DNA of 64,000 nt from Nansenia antarctica (GCA_963989245.1 OZ022347.1:37661984-37725983), one strand, 5' to 3'. Counted from the stretch's first letter, positions 1 through 25,446 are shown. The notes: a model not told the origin generated them from the sequence alone. Translations and numbers: made by a program.

Positions 1-521
1 CGACGCCTCTCCAGCCAACTACACTCTGGGCAACATTTTCTATTTTACACCAGGATTAGTCAATATGTTTCTGTTTTTAACATAACCTCACCTACTATGT
101 ATTATTAAACCTTTTATTCAGGGTGTCCCACTGAGACCAAGGTCTCGTTTTCAGGGGAGCCCTGCTTACAACACGAACAATAATATTACAAACAATTACC
201 ACAACCATTTACGCAACATAATCAATGACAACATTCCTCTCATTATATCACTACAGTGTATCACCGCGGGGACTACTTCACCCTAGCCATGTCCGATGTT
301 GAAATGAATTCAGTCGTCCGATTCAGAAAACCAAACCTGCTCAGTCTGTTTTTAGAATCAAGTCGAAGAATTAAAGGTTGTTGCCCTAAAAACAAAAGAA
401 CACTATGTATACTGTTTTGATTAGAGGCAAGCTGTGAGAGCTGGTGTTTTGATCCTTCCCTGGAAACTCACTCAAATTAAAGTGTTTGTGTCTGTCCACC
501 CTCCCTGTGTGTTTGTTGCAG
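1..521. other. slc6a2 intron, left edge
   Basis: Unique AT-rich sequence apart from a possible repeat end at 118-165. It ends with TTTGTTGCAG, the acceptor for the TM6 exon. Confidence 0.6.
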
Positions 522-12654
<12,133 letters not shown>

Positions 12655-13288
12655 CATTTAACAGCGGACAGCTCTACATTCCTCACTATCCGAAACCCCT
12701 CGGTGTTGGCGCTGAGTTGGAGCTGAGGCGGCACGATGACGACAGACGTTTCTGTTCTTAAGCCTCCTGTTGGAAGATGGACAGAGAGAGTGTCAGGTTC
12801 CTGCCACCATGCCTTCTCATCCAGGAAGGCATGGGAAGGGTTAACCCTAACCCTCCACTCCATCTCTGGCAACCAGCTATGGCTTTTACCATCAACTTAC
12901 ACAGAGTCAATATTCTCTGTTTCTGCTTTTTTTTTGTGTGTGTGTGTGTTTTTATCATGTGTTTTTCCAACCTTACACACCTCACAAGATGGAGTTGCTC
13001 AACAGGTGTTTTTTGTTCATTGACATGTTTTAAGTTACATGTTTTTCATGTTGATGTGTTTTTCTTTTTACTATGATTTTTTGTTAAGTGTTCTGTGTCC
13101 ATTGTCTACAGAATGGGTTAGATGGGAAATCAAGACACACAAGTACCAAATGACCACTGCTCTCGTGTGTAATGTATGCAGGGGGGAGGCAACCATGTCT
13201 CCCATTGCTTTGTGTCTTCTGATTCTTTTTGAAGAAGATCTTCAAGCTTTAAGGTGAATGAGACATTTCAAAATATAGAGTTCCTTTG

Positions 13289-13490
13289 GGGGTAGTGGTG
13301 GCCTTGTGGATAGTGAGTTGGACTGGTGATCAGAAGGTCATAAGTTCAAATCCCACCTGGGAACACTACCACTAGTGTTGCTCTTGAGTAAGGCACTTAG
13401 CCCTAAGTTACTCCAGGAAGACTGTCCCTGTCATCTCTAATTGTAAGTTGCTTTGGATAAAAGCGTCTGCTAAATGGTTAAAATGTAAAT
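13289..13490 (+). mobile_element. tRNA-derived SINE with L2-type 3' tail (copy 1, in slc6a2 3' UTR)
   Basis: tRNA-like head GGTAGTGGTGGCCTTGTGGA with the B-box-like GTTCAAATCCC, and a tail GTAAGTTGCTTTGGATAAAA then GCGTCTGCTAAATGG, a 3' end shared by many fish SINEs and L2-type LINEs. Confidence 0.85.
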
Positions 13491-14673
13491 GCCCCTTGTG
13501 TATGGCTGCATAGATAGACATAAGACAGTCATTATTGGGAGAAACTCCCCACCCACTCTCAACATGCTTTTAAAAGAGCAGCTCAACAATGTCAGTGCCT
13601 TATCAAGACACTTCAGAACGTGTAAATGTTTCTTTCTTCGCCCCCTTCATCAGTCCAAACAGAAAGGTTTATATTATGTGTGTTTATATATATCCCCAGA
13701 GACTCAGGAACCCTCTCCTGCAGATCAGAATCAGAGTTTGTGGATGTTATTCTCTATGGTCACAATCACATATAGTAAATACATTTTGTTTGAATGGCAA
13801 TGTTCTCAGATTGTTATTTTAGTAAGCTAGAGGTTCATCACAGTTTGCACTCTTGAGCATCTGAAACTGAAACTGACCTTAAAATATATATTCTTTTGTC
13901 TCCTCTGTTACAGAAAAGGGAACAATTTATGTTGAGACTTGCGTTTTTAATGGTGGTAGTGGTAATTCCAAAGCTTTACTGATGGCCTTTACAACAAGTT
14001 CAGATCCACATAATGTAGTTATGTCACATTTTCTAAAGGTACTCTCTGTACAGTACCAGCTTCAGTGTAATGTTACATCATGCTTGGATCTTTTCCTCTT
14101 CAGACATGCTTATTTTACTGATTCCAATGCATTTAACCTCACCCCTCGTGGATAGATAGGAAGGTTTGAAAGACCCATAGAGGGAATGGTGAAGATTCAA
14201 TAGAGGGTTTTGATTCAGTATGGTTGGAATCCTAACTCGAGATCTGCTAGCATAACTCTGACATTTTCCATAACTCTTGCATTGATATTAATGGGAAATT
14301 TGAGCAATGATTTGACTTACGGATTTCAGTCAGTTACTTACGGATTTCAGTCCACCATATATGAGTATTATGAATTCATCATGTAAAAGTAGTCATTGTC
14401 AGAGGGTCTTGTTAAGTTTCCTATGGATTGCTCCAGGAAGCACTCTTAGTGAGAAGGGAATGTTTTTATTGTTTTTAGATTTTGTTTTCCCGGAAATTCC
14501 CTGTTTTATCAAAAGTTTAACTTCAATTATAAAACAGGTACATTTACCAAAACAAGAAGGCTGTAATGATTTTTAATTTGTGCTATTCCACCTTTCCAAT
14601 GCATTGCTATTATGTGGTCCAAAGAAGTGTATGTATGTATGTGTTGGGGTTTTGTACCCTATGGATGTTACTG

Positions 14674-14676
<3 letters not shown>

Positions 14677-14755
<79 letters not shown>
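14677..14755. repeat. (TG)n microsatellite
   Basis: In the presumed slc6a2 3' UTR; followed by ATGCATGCGTACATGCGTAC. Confidence 0.95.
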
Positions 14756-14758
<3 letters not shown>

Positions 14759-15406
14759 CGTGAATGCATGCATGCGTACATGCGTACATGCATGCGTGTG
14801 TAAGAATGGCAAGTGACGTTATGTTTTAAAAGCCTAATTTGTATAATGATTGTTCATGTTTCATTGTAATCTGTTGAAGCATATTTTGTCAAATTGACCT
14901 CGACTTAAAAGAAATTCACCACCAAGGAAGTGCCAAAATGTTCCCCTATAGAGCTGCGTCTTTGTTTTGTTCATTTCCGTTGCTCTTTATTTATTGCAAT
15001 GAAATTGAATTTGAATATGATATCGTAGATCACCTTTACTGGCAGGAGGGAAGCCACACATAGAAATTCAAATATATGTGGAGTATAAGAAATAAAAAAT
15101 ATATGAATATATTCTTTTGTTAAATATCTAATCTTGTATTTATCAAATTGTTTATAAAAACGTGAATGTAAAGTATTTTAAACGTAACTGTCTACTGTTA
15201 TATCATGGTGTTCGGTGTAGGTAAGATGAACTATTTAGAGATGTATTCTTCAGTGTAAACCTGGGGCAAGTTTGCCACATGAATGTAGACAAATAGGCCC
15301 TGGCTTTCCTGAACTATGTTTACAGAATATTGTGTACAATACAAATGTCCTGTTGAACGTGAGTGACAACTATCTATGAAGAAGTCCAAAATATGCACAC
15401 TATTAT

Positions 15407-15412
15407 AATAAA
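15407..15412 (+). terminator. Poly(A) signal AATAAA, likely for slc6a2
   Basis: Canonical hexamer with a downstream GT-rich element; no better candidate of this quality was noticed between it and the slc6a2 stop codon. Confidence 0.5.
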
Positions 15413-15488
15413 GAGTTTCTTCTACACACACACTGTGGGTGTTTGCAGTGTTTTATTGCCGTAGTGGGTGGGTACTGTATGTGTAGAC

Positions 15489-15646
15489 CAGTGTAGGTAG
15501 AAATCGGAGGGCAGGCTCATTGTAATGCATGGAATGGAATGAGGAACATATCAAACAGGTGTGTCAGATCCCCATTCCTCGCTACGTTTCATTCACGCAT
15601 TAAAACAAGCTCGTCCTCCGACTTCTACCTCCGCCAGCCTCCCCTG
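15489..15646. mobile_element. hAT-like palindromic MITE, copy 5
   Basis: Left arm GTAGGTAGAAATCGGAGGGC, right arm ending CCGCCAGCCTCCCCTG. It sits just past the presumed slc6a2 poly(A) site. Confidence 0.8.
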
Positions 15647-16624
15647 AGGTGCGGGGGGAGGGCTGTCAGTTACAGACTGTTCAGTACAACATGAAGGGGC
15701 TGAGAGCAGAGGAACCAGGCCTGGGAGTGTTTGGAGCTCTAGGATGGGGGGAAGAGGGTCTTCTCCGGGGGAGGGAACATCCGGCCTGTAGCCTCACACC
15801 CAGTGCTCCCCAGGGCTCCTCCAGAGAGACCAGTTCACCTTCCTCCACTGTTTCAGGATGTGCTCTATTATTGTACCTCGACAGAGGGAGAATTTAAAAA
15901 AAAAACTGTCTTCATTGCTGCTCTGGAAACATTTCTTCTCAAGGCTCTTTGTGGAGCAAAGCAATAATCGGAATTGTATTGTTTGTGTTTCATTCTAACG
16001 TTGACAATGCCTGCTAGGCTATATTTTGCAGTGTTGACTGGCAGTATACAGTACATCAAAGCATTTCTACCAGAACAACACACACAGCAGAGGGAGGGAG
16101 GCAGCCCTAACAATGTGGGGAGAAGCTGATGGCAACCGTTCAATTGTGGAGAGGTGAATTATTTAGTGCAACAATGCAGCCTGTTTATCTCTCTCATTAC
16201 ATAGTACTTGTTACAGACAGTGATGCCGTCAAAATATCCCCTTGTTAAATATACACATGCAGCCAGCACACCATCTTTAAATAAATATAAAATGTAAATG
16301 TACCATTTTGGTGACACTACTTCGAGCATACAGTTATTAATGCGTGCATAGCACATATTCTATACTATATTACATATATGTAATGAGCTATTATCAGTCA
16401 TTTTCCAAAAGCTGAAAATAAATGTCTTGTTATCATACGTTGTTTGACAAAAGTTTGCTCATGCATGGTTTGCTCCAGGTGCTCAGAGTTAAGTGAATAA
16501 ACTTGGAAAAGGGAAAAAACGAATACACACTGGCATTCTTCCTACTTGGCACATTTATGCGAGAAAGATATCATAATCAGACATAATTATATATTAATAA
16601 TATATAAGATACTGCACTTGCATA

Positions 16625-16628
16625 GATC

Positions 16629-16665
<37 letters not shown>

Positions 16666-16682
16666 AAGATAGAAAGACAGAC
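16625..16682. repeat. (GATA)n microsatellite
   Basis: About nine GATA units followed by GAAA/GACA variants. Confidence 0.95.
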
Positions 16683-17121
16683 AGATAAATGCAGACTACA
16701 GTGCCATATATCAACTCTGACGGATCACAGTTGATCTGCTCTCATTTTGCTATCATTCTCTTGTGTTCCTGCTGAGTAAGGACTTCTCATTGCAGCAGCT
16801 GACTGTGCCGTTCCACCCTCCATCTCTTTCCTCTTTGTGTCCACTGTGTGTCCATGTCACATGGCCCTCACATGGGCCTTCAATGTCTTTGTGCCACTGA
16901 CGACCCTGCTGCTGGCTTTGTTGTTTATGATTAGCAGGTTTGGGGTTCCCTACACACGCCCTGTCTCTCCTGCACGGCTATTGTATATCTTAATGGTTTA
17001 TTATTGCACACATTCCTGGAGGGTTTCCCAAATATCTATGACATGATCGTGGTACTCTCTCACACTGTCTCTGTCAGATAGGTTTGCCTAGCCGCCAATC
17101 ATTCTGAACAGTTGATTTCCT

Positions 17122-17202
17122 CACACACACACGCATGCATGTACGCACACGCACACGCACACACAAACACACACACACACATACACACACACATACACAC
17201 AC
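17122..17202. repeat. Imperfect (CA)n microsatellite
   Basis: CA repeats with GCATG and TACA interruptions. Confidence 0.9.
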
Positions 17203-17878
17203 TTGTCTAGAGGCATTTGTAATCCTTTTACTGCTGCTAATTCAATGAACTAAATCATTAAAAAGGAAACATTGAATGTCTAACCCTATCAGAAATCAAA
17301 AGGCTGCCTGACAGTAAGATCATTGTTACAAACTGAATTGTCACAAGCAAGAGTTACACTCACAGATTAAAAGAAATACCAATCATACAGAGCCCTGGAG
17401 TGACCAAAGAGAGAGAAAAAATAAATCCTGTGCACATGATGTAGTAAGTCTGGGCCTCGTTTTAACAATTTATTCCCTCGTTTTGATTAAGTCGTTCCTT
17501 CGTTTTGGTTAACTCGTTCCCACGAATAAATAAAAAAAGACTTGCACACATTTTTGGTCCTTCAAAGCAACACATTAGCAGTGTGCATTTGTGAGAGAGG
17601 CCACGCCATTGAGTCCAGCCTGACTGAGACACTTCTGCCTTTATTTAGAGGCAGATATGGATAGAGACTCTTAATTAGGCTTTACTTTAGTATTGGGAGG
17701 AGTTCTCAAGACATGCTGACAACACATGCTTTGCAAGGCATTATTGTTAGTAGAAGGCCATTTTTAAAAAAGGCCACAATTTACAAAATGTTATCGCGTG
17801 CGCTCGAGGTACTGAATTGTGGCCTCGTTTTATTTATGCTTTCTTTCTAAGGCCATTCTGGGGCGCCGTACAATCAAC

Positions 17879-17974
17879 TGAGGAATGTATGCTTATTAAG
17901 GTGAGGAATTTCTGCTTATTAAGGTGAGGAGTTTATGCTTATTAAGGTGAGGAGTTTATGCTTATTACGGTGTG
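17879..17974. repeat. Four-copy tandem repeat (~23-24 bp)
   Basis: GAGGAATGTATGCTTATTAAGGT repeated in four slightly varied units (TATGCTTATTAAGGTGAGGA core). Confidence 0.85.
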
Positions 17975-19104
17975 TTTCCATGGGACCAGCGTCCAGGGGG
18001 TGTACTTCCGCCTCACGTGCCGCCTCACGCTACAGAAGCGCCTCACGCCCCTTACCCCCTAAGGGCCAGAACTATCAGTTCTGAAGGGTACTTACTCTTT
18101 TTACTGTGTTGTTTAAGAGCATGTCAAACTATGGGTCAGAGGTCACCATCAATTGTACATTCTGCTATAACTTATGATCACTTCTACGGTTGGTATTTTA
18201 AAAGGCCCTCTCAAATGTGTCTCTCTTCATGAAAGGAAGCCCTTGAAGTGAAGCCGTTAGGAAGGTGCTGGATTAGCCATAAAACAAGAGAGACAGCTGT
18301 TATTTTTCCATATTTTTTTGTTCTGCCAACAAATCATATGTGTTTGTTTAATTAGTAGAAGTGATTGCCTTGGAAGTGACAGCCAGTACTTAAACACCTG
18401 GAAACACCCAATAACATTAAAATAAATGTTGATTTAAGACATCTGATCTGCTTGCCAACAGTCATGAGTGGCAGAGCTTTACTAAAATAACTATATCACC
18501 TCATTAATGTCTACAGTCTGGGGCCACGTTTATCTTTTCGTCCAAATTGACACTCCCTGCAAAGGTTCCCAGCTGGCGGAGTGATCATCCCCTTGGCACG
18601 ACAGAGTCAGGGGAAATGGCTGTGAAGCCAGCATTGTGTAGCATTAGATCAAGCTAAACTGACAAACGCAACACTCGGCAGGTCGTGGGCATGGCTGATG
18701 TTAAATTATGCATATGGTGGTCCTCTATGTCCCCCAGGTGGCCCCTTGCTATATGTGTTCCCTGCATGGGAGCCCAATGCAGAGTTTTCAGGCATGATTA
18801 TGTGGATTTGATTGGATTTTACTCATTTGATTTAACATCACCAGTTGATATTGCCATGGGTACTATGGTTAATTGGTTGATCTCCTTCTTTTAAAACCCC
18901 ATGTTCCCTTGTTTTATTCTTTTTTTGCGGGGGGGGGGGGGTAGTTTAGGGTATATGGGGTTGTGAAAGGTTTAAAGACTGGTTGAGAGTTGTTTGAGAT
19001 TCGTCGTTTTCGTCGTTTTATGGAGTATTCTGGGGTTGGGAAATGTTCCTTTGCTTTTGTTCAAGTTTCACGATTCACTGGGATATTAATTGTAGTATAT
19101 CAAC

Positions 19105-19181
19105 CAGAGAAGGCTGGTGGAGGTATAAATCGGAGCATTACAATGAGCCCATCCTCCGATTTCTACCTCCACCAGCCTCCC
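19105..19181. mobile_element. hAT-like palindromic MITE, copy 6 (centre deleted)
   Basis: Left arm GGCTGGTGGAGGTATAAATC joins the right arm GATTTCTACCTCCACCAGCC with only about 30 bp between; the central part of the family is missing. Confidence 0.75.
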
Positions 19182-19890
19182 TCACTCACTACCACCTCCC
19201 ATATCCTATCCCCTGATATCTACTACTGTGTCTCTAGGTTCTAGTAGCTCTGCCATGGGGTGTCGTCAAAGCCAGACAAAGGCTTGCCTGAGCAGGGGAG
19301 AAGGGCTTTTTCTCCAGTAGGACGCTTTGAAGCCAAGAGCTTAAGACCTAATTTGAAGCTGCAATAATCCTTTATTACCAGAACTGCATAGTTTCTATTA
19401 AAACATGAGAGAAATATGCTTGCGTGTGATGGCAAGGACTCCCTGTACACACTGTAGGGTCTTCGGCATGCTTTCCTGATTTAGCGTTTGATGTACAGTA
19501 ACGTTCAAATGCACCCAGTGGATTTTTTCTCCCCGTTATTGCAATGGTAAGGTATAAAAAATGTAGATGTTCCTGGTGACTTCCATTAATTTAGCACATA
19601 TCGACAGGTTCATCTGACTCTGGGTAAGTAGTAAGATGAAGTCCCAAAATGTTGCACAGTCTGTTTATTTTTTAATCTCTAGGAGGTACTGCTGAATATA
19701 GCAGTACAGTATGCTGTTATCCACACAGGTGTCATGGTCATTTGGTTGTAACCGCACGGGCCAGCATAATGAGAGAGGGATACTGCATATGGGAGATAAT
19801 AATAACAGAATTTCAAGAAGCAGGATGTCTTAAATGTTTTATTTTACATGGAACTCCATTATTGGACACTTACATTATGAAAAAGATGAT

Positions 19891-19891
<1 letters not shown>

Positions 19892-19932
<41 letters not shown>
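19892..19932. repeat. (TC)n microsatellite
   Basis: About 20 uninterrupted TC units. Confidence 0.95.
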
Positions 19933-19934
<2 letters not shown>

Positions 19935-21892
19935 GATCTGATTTGATAAGGGTCCTATTCGTCTGCTATTCCAATCAGGCTTATCTCCCTCTGCTTGCTG
20001 AGTCCCCCGTTGGGCCTTGCTGCAACAAAAAGGTCAAAACCACCAAACTTTCATCAAATTTGTTTAGCCAATAAAAGTCAAGCTGGCCTTTCACAGACTA
20101 CCTCCTAATTGCAGGCTCTGTGCGGCACTAATGTGATTGGGGGAAAGGAGGACTTTTGTAGGTTTGCCTTAATATCCAATATCAAGGGTATGTTTTCTAC
20201 TCATAATCCAATTGCCGGAGTTTAATCCATGTGACGAAGCATTAACATCATTCCTTTGTTGATGGCAGGGACTCCTACATGAAGCGATTGACAGAACAGA
20301 GAATGTGTTGTTATTGAGAGGTTAATTCAGTAATCCACTATACAAAAATCTAAAGCATAGTTGGCATAGTGGAGATTTTCTTGTCCACTAAGCAATACCA
20401 GAATACTTTTGTGGAGGTTTATGCTTGATATCTCATATGAACCTATGAATGTCATGACCTCAATGCCAAAAAAAGGAATCAACCATATTTTAAATACTAT
20501 CCATTCAGGCTTAAAATCACAGCCTATCTAAGGGATTTGGGCAACTGGAAAATGGTGAAAAGGGTTAGGGTATGACAAATGGTTTGACAAATTGACCAAA
20601 ATGAACATTATCTATTGCGGATTTAATTTGGGACATAGCAGATATTGGTCTACACTGTTAGAAGTAGGTGAATCAAAACGTACATGTTTTGAAACCACAG
20701 AAAGTGGTGTACTTAAGATTGAATGTTTGAATGGTGTTTCAATGTAAACCCAATACAAGTATGATTGAACACACCACTAAAGCAACATCCAAACACCAAA
20801 ACACAGTTGGTTTTCATAATAATCATATTTGCAGTATGGAAATATAGATTAAATGATCGTACAATGATTGGACTGCTCGAACACTTCTAGATTTGAGTTT
20901 TGATCACAAATCTTGATATATTAGTGTAACAACACACCATGTCATGTTTCAAAGTGTCTCATGATGAGCGTTTTATACATCCTAAAACATGTCCCAAAAC
21001 CTTCACAAAAATGGGTTTCAGTACTTTATGTAGGGTTTTGATTTGATTTAATTGGTGGCAGCTCAATTGCCACCAGTTTTGGGGTTTCGTAACATTTTAC
21101 TACGCAACAGTGTACTGGTTGGATAACCACAATAACAACTATCCCTAACACATTTTGATGTGTTGTTCTTTTCCTCTGTGTGAAGCAATGATCTCCCTAC
21201 AACTGCCAAACTGCACTAGGTGGTCACAGTTACATTGTACACAGGAAATCAAACAAGACACATTGGAATGTAAGTAATCCAATGTGCCTTTGTTTGGACA
21301 GATATTATTGGAAAAATAAACTTTGGCCATTTTAGCATCCATCAATGCCAAGTGGGACAACTATGGGGCTCCAATTTTCTTCCACAAACGTTTCAAGATG
21401 ACCAATAACAATAATATGGTAACAAGATTTTCAGTGACATTTCTGATTGACAAGGTCATCTTCATCTTAACATTAATTCATCCCAATTGCAGATGGCAAT
21501 CTGCCCACCATCTCTTATACTGAAAAAACTGAAGGAGCGCATTTGGGCCAGTAACAAATTGGAGCTTTGGTCACAATTAATACATCATTGCAGCAAACTA
21601 TACTGATTTTGGAGTGCTCACAACTTCCTTATTCAAACTGACAATTAGCAACATCTGAAAGCCAAATTCACAGTTGAGATGAGACACACGTCACTGTGAA
21701 ACTGCCAGTGTAGTTTTGGGGTTGACAGTTACTGTGAAGAAGTAATGTTTAAATCTTCCAGTGGATTGCTGCATGGTAAATATGAGGCAGAGGTTGTTGT
21801 TGTTTTTTAAAGCAACACAATGCAACTTGATGTAACTTTCTATTGGAAATGACTGTACATTTGCCAACACATTAAGTATTTTTAATTTCTTA

Positions 21893-21965
21893 ACCTTTAT
21901 TTAACCAGGAGGTCCCTTGAGATTAAAATCTCTTTTTCGAGGAAGACCTGGCCAAGAAAGCACAG
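21893..21965 (+). repeat. Dispersed repeat with GAGATTAAAATCTC hairpin
   Basis: TATTTAACCAGGAGGTCCCT, then GAGATTAAAATCTC and GAGGAAGACCTGGCCAAGA. A diverged relative may lie at 118-165 (CCACTGAGACCAAGGTCTCG). Resembles widespread fish LINE 3' ends; class not certain. Confidence 0.45.
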
Positions 21966-23049
21966 TCAGTATGTCCCTGTCTTCAGACTTACTCACGTCT
22001 GCCGTGCCAAGCTATTTTGTTCAGCCAAGTAGCACTTATAGAATCACTGCATTGATCTTGTATCTAAGAGGGCAGGTTTGTTTATAGGAAATGGTGAGTT
22101 TGCCTCTAGCTGGGGGGGCCGTGCACCCTATGAAATCTCCTTCCTGTACTACGGTCCCATGGGGATGTTCCTGCGTAACATGAGCCCCTCTACCTTGTTC
22201 ACATACTGTAGCTGTTATGGGACTGGACTTGAATAGACTAATATTAGAGAGGAGGTCATGCTGGGGCTCTTCCTCCCGAGCTGGGGAGTATTTGGGGTGT
22301 AACAGGGGAAGTCAGGCATCAATGGTCTTTTTCAGTACAGTAAATATTCCCTGTGGTTGTTTTTGTTGGACAGAGGAGGAAAGCACAGTGAGGGATGAGC
22401 TTTTTTCCACTCTGCTCTCCAACAGAGACATCATAGATTAGTCGGTGTCTGCAGTGTCTACAACCAAAACCTTTGTTGTTACATTTAGAGCGATTATTGT
22501 TTTTCTATTTTGATTCAGTATGTGTGTAATATCCCATTTGGTTTTCCACCGACTAGTGCCAAATATGTTGCATGTGTTACGATACGGGGTTGTTGTGGAA
22601 AGATTACTGTGGGTCGTGATGCATGAAGTAAAGGGAAAAGGGAACAGAGGATATATTTGCAATCAGCGTCGTCTCCCCTGACCAATTCAACAGAAATTCA
22701 CCAAAGCAGTCATATATATTTTAATGTAAGCAGGCCTCCCCTGGAAAAGAGACCTTGGTTTCAGTGGGGTATCCCTGTATAAATCAAAATCAAAACACAA
22801 GTTTTTATCTATGTATGAAATTAAATAATAAACAACCAATAGAGACAACCATGCTCCTTGGGACTGTAGGTTCCTCAGATGACTCATCACGCCACATACC
22901 TGACACAGTCAAATACCATCCTTTAATACGATACAATAATATAGTCCCCTATTTTTAACATTGTGGGATTAGAGGATGAGGCATTTGGCATTGAAGGATG
23001 AGGATCACATTCCAGCGTTATTAAAAGAGGGGTCTCTCTTGTGGCCTGG

Positions 23050-23212
23050 CCTGGGGTGGTCCAGTGGTCCAGCACCGCGGTCTACAGTACACACATATGC
23101 CCATGTCGGCATGCGTTCGAATCCGGCCCATGCCCTGCTGACATGCCCTCTCCTCCTTACTTTCCTGTCTACCTTCACTATCTCTATCCAATAAAATGAA
23201 AAATATGAGTGG
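23050..23212 (+). mobile_element. tRNA-derived SINE, third family
   Basis: Head GGGTGGTCCAGTGGTCCAGC with B-box GTTCGAATCC (23115-23124), then a C/T-rich body ending CCAATAAAATGAAAAATATG. Confidence 0.65.
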
Positions 23213-23261
23213 GACTGGCCCACTCAGAAAAAAATAACCTTTAAAAGAGGGGTCTAATAAT

Positions 23262-23476
23262 TAATTAAATTTTAATTTTGCCATTTAGCAGACGCTTTTA
23301 ATCCAAAGCGATTTACAATTACGAATTACAGGGACAGAATCCCCCTGGAGTAACTGAGGGCTAAGTGCCTTACTCAAGGGCACACTAGTAGTGGTGTGGT
23401 TTCAGGCGGGATTTGAACTCACAACCTTCCGATCACAAGTCCAACTCACTATCCACTAGACCACCACTACCACCCA
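23262..23476 (-). mobile_element. tRNA-derived SINE with L2-type 3' tail (copy 2)
   Basis: Reverse orientation: CCATTTAGCAGACGCTTTTA tail first, then GGATTTGAAC B-box complement and CCACTAGACCACCACTACC head complement. Same family as 13289-13490. Confidence 0.85.
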
Positions 23477-23689
23477 CTCACTACCACTGTTGTTGGAGCC
23501 CAGGGAAGGACACAACCTCACAGAAGAACCAGAGAGAGCTGGTGGGCACCAAGTTTGCAGTTAATGGACCAGCATTCCTTTATGCCACATAACACTCCCA
23601 AGCCAAGGGCACATTTTAGGGATGAAGTGCTACACGTGTTTCCTGTTTTCTGTCTCTGGACCACTGTAATAACCCCCCCACCCCCCGCC

Positions 23690-23691
<2 letters not shown>

Positions 23692-23740
<49 letters not shown>
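23692..23740. repeat. (CA)n microsatellite
   Basis: Uninterrupted CA run between two short C-rich segments. Confidence 0.95.
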
Positions 23741-23742
<2 letters not shown>

Positions 23743-24037
23743 ATGGCCACCACCACAGACTCACACCAGAACAACCAACCCCCGGTGATGAGGACCTTTG
23801 TGGGGTTGAGTGTCTTCAAAGTCGGGCCATCAGTGGTCGTATATCTCATTCCCCACTCTCCAGTAGAAAGCAGAGTGTCCTGAGTGGTTGTCATTATGAC
23901 TTATGACGGTAGGTCGTTTTTTACTGTCCTCAATGCTAGTTGATCTGACCCCCCTGGGAGATTTTATTACTCAGTGCTACGAGGCTACGATGAACCTCAC
24001 CTACTGTAAGTGCTTAACATGTGCTTAATGTGTACAT

Positions 24038-24180
24038 GGGGGGGCTGGTGGAGATGGAAATCAGAGGATGGGCTCATTGGGCTCACATGTACAATCATGT
24101 GTTTGATACCATTCCTTATTTCGTTCCATCCAATACAATGAGCCTGTCCTCCCAATTACCCCATCCACCAGCCTCCACAG
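24038..24180. mobile_element. hAT-like palindromic MITE, copy 7
   Basis: GGGCTGGTGGAGATGGAAAT left arm, CCATCCACCAGCCTCCACAG right end; diverged. Confidence 0.75.
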
Positions 24181-24309
24181 CCTGATAGGTACAGTGGATA
24201 TTGGAGAAGATTAGAGAGCAGATGTTCCCTAAGGTTGGCCATACTCTTTAAAGAAGCTGGGCTGTTTTCAAACACATCCATTCTGACATTACTGCACAGT
24301 TTGAAATGG

Positions 24310-24640
24310 TCTAGTGGCTTTTAGCCATTATGGCCTAAGACTGTGGAACGGCTTGCCAGAGGACTTGTGTGGCTGTCAGTGTGGATGTCTTTAAAAGAAA
24401 ACTTAAAATACACCCTTTTAGCCTGGCCTTTTATCTAGTATCTATGTCAACTTGCACTTTTACTCCTATCTTATCTTCTATTTCTTGTTTTATTCCTGGT
24501 TTTATTGTGTTATATTAATTGTATCTATTTCGTATATCTCCTACCTTTTGTTTTATTGTATTATAGTTTATTTACTATAGGTTTTGGAGTGCATTCAATG
24601 CATGACTGTGATTGATTGATAGATCCCGACTTCCTCTCTG
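24310..24640 (+). repeat. L2-like LINE 3' end
   Basis: Encodes a decayed ORF2 C-terminal motif (LWNGLPEDLW, then MSLKENLKYTLL), followed by T-rich 3' UTR-like sequence and a (TTGA)n-type end, as in vertebrate L2/CR1-group LINEs. Confidence 0.6.
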
Positions 24641-25248
24641 AGGCCCTGTCCACACCTATACGTTTTTTTTTATAAACGTGGATTTTTATATTCAGTTTGG
24701 GGGGTTCGTCCACACGCAAAGAACATTTTGCCCCCTGAAAACGAACATTTAGAAAAACTCCGGCCACAGTGAAGATTTTTAAAAACGCTGTATATTTTTG
24801 ACATGTCATCATGCGAGTAGATTTATATGATCATGCGCACTGCAGCTGTTTGCTGTTCCCTCCAACGTCATATCCTGGTGCCAGTAACTACTTTGTTTAC
24901 AACAGGCAATGGTGGTCGAGGCTACACAATTAGCCTGTCTGTATCTGTCCAATGTCTGTCCAAACAAACGACTCCTTTCCCCGAGGCAGCATGTTGCTTA
25001 TGAGGGAGAAATGTTGTATTTAAAATGTTGTATTTTGCAGTAACGCGGAAGAACCGGTAGTAGCTTTGTTTGGCGTCTGATTGGCCAGCAGGGCTATGGG
25101 GTGGAATGCTCAATGACAGCGTTTATATTGCGTTCATGCCATGCGTATGCATGTGGATAGATATTTTTACAAACATGCTTGTGTGGACGGTAATATTTTT
25201 ATATACGAAACACGTTTATCAAAAAACGTATTGGTGTGGACAAGGCCT
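24641..25248. mobile_element. Non-autonomous DNA element with ~38-bp terminal inverted repeats
   Basis: Left end AGGCCCTGTCCACACCTATA continuing CGTTTTTTTTTATAAACGTG; the complement of the right end is AGGCCTTGTCCACACCAATA continuing CGTTTTTTGATAAACGTG. The internal ~530 bp has no coding potential. Target duplication not clear, so the superfamily is unassigned. Confidence 0.75.
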
Positions 25249-25433
25249 GAATGACAGTAAAAGCAAACCATGGGGAGCAGGTGTTGCCACACTCTTGACC
25301 TGCCTGCCAGCAATCAGCATGCTGTGGAGTTACTCCACTTCACAGTAACTGGCTAGGATCATAAAAGCATTCTTAGTGCAATCAATCTTGGACTGTGTTT
25401 GTTTGGGCAAAGTGGCCCATCTCCTCATCCTCC

Positions 25434-25446
25434 ACACACACACACC

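Larger units (their letters stand above)
12655..15430 (+). other. slc6a2: Probable 3' UTR of slc6a2
   Basis: No further coding exon is seen after the TAA at 12652-12654. The stretch runs to a canonical AATAAA at 15407-15412 followed by a GT-rich segment (about 15434-15460), the arrangement expected at a cleavage site. It contains a tRNA-derived SINE (13289-13490) and a (TG)n tract (14677-14755). The UTR would be about 2.8 kb; an earlier poly(A) site is possible. The end is inferred from sequence signals only. Confidence 0.55.
15647..23049. other. Gene-free region downstream of slc6a2
   Basis: No coding exon recognised. Apart from the listed MITEs, microsatellites and tandem repeat, it is AT-rich and largely unique. 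The stretch 20600-21850 contains no feature I can identify. Confidence 0.5.

Noticed and set aside
12834..12856. Telomere-like AACCCTAACCCT
   Set aside because: Fewer than three units; too short to be an interstitial telomeric array.
17879..17974. CRISPR-like array of spaced repeats
   Set aside because: The units are directly adjacent with no unique spacers, and the DNA is eukaryotic.
20600..21850. Possible undescribed transposon
   Set aside because: I could not find matching terminal repeats, a second copy or coding remnants in this stretch.
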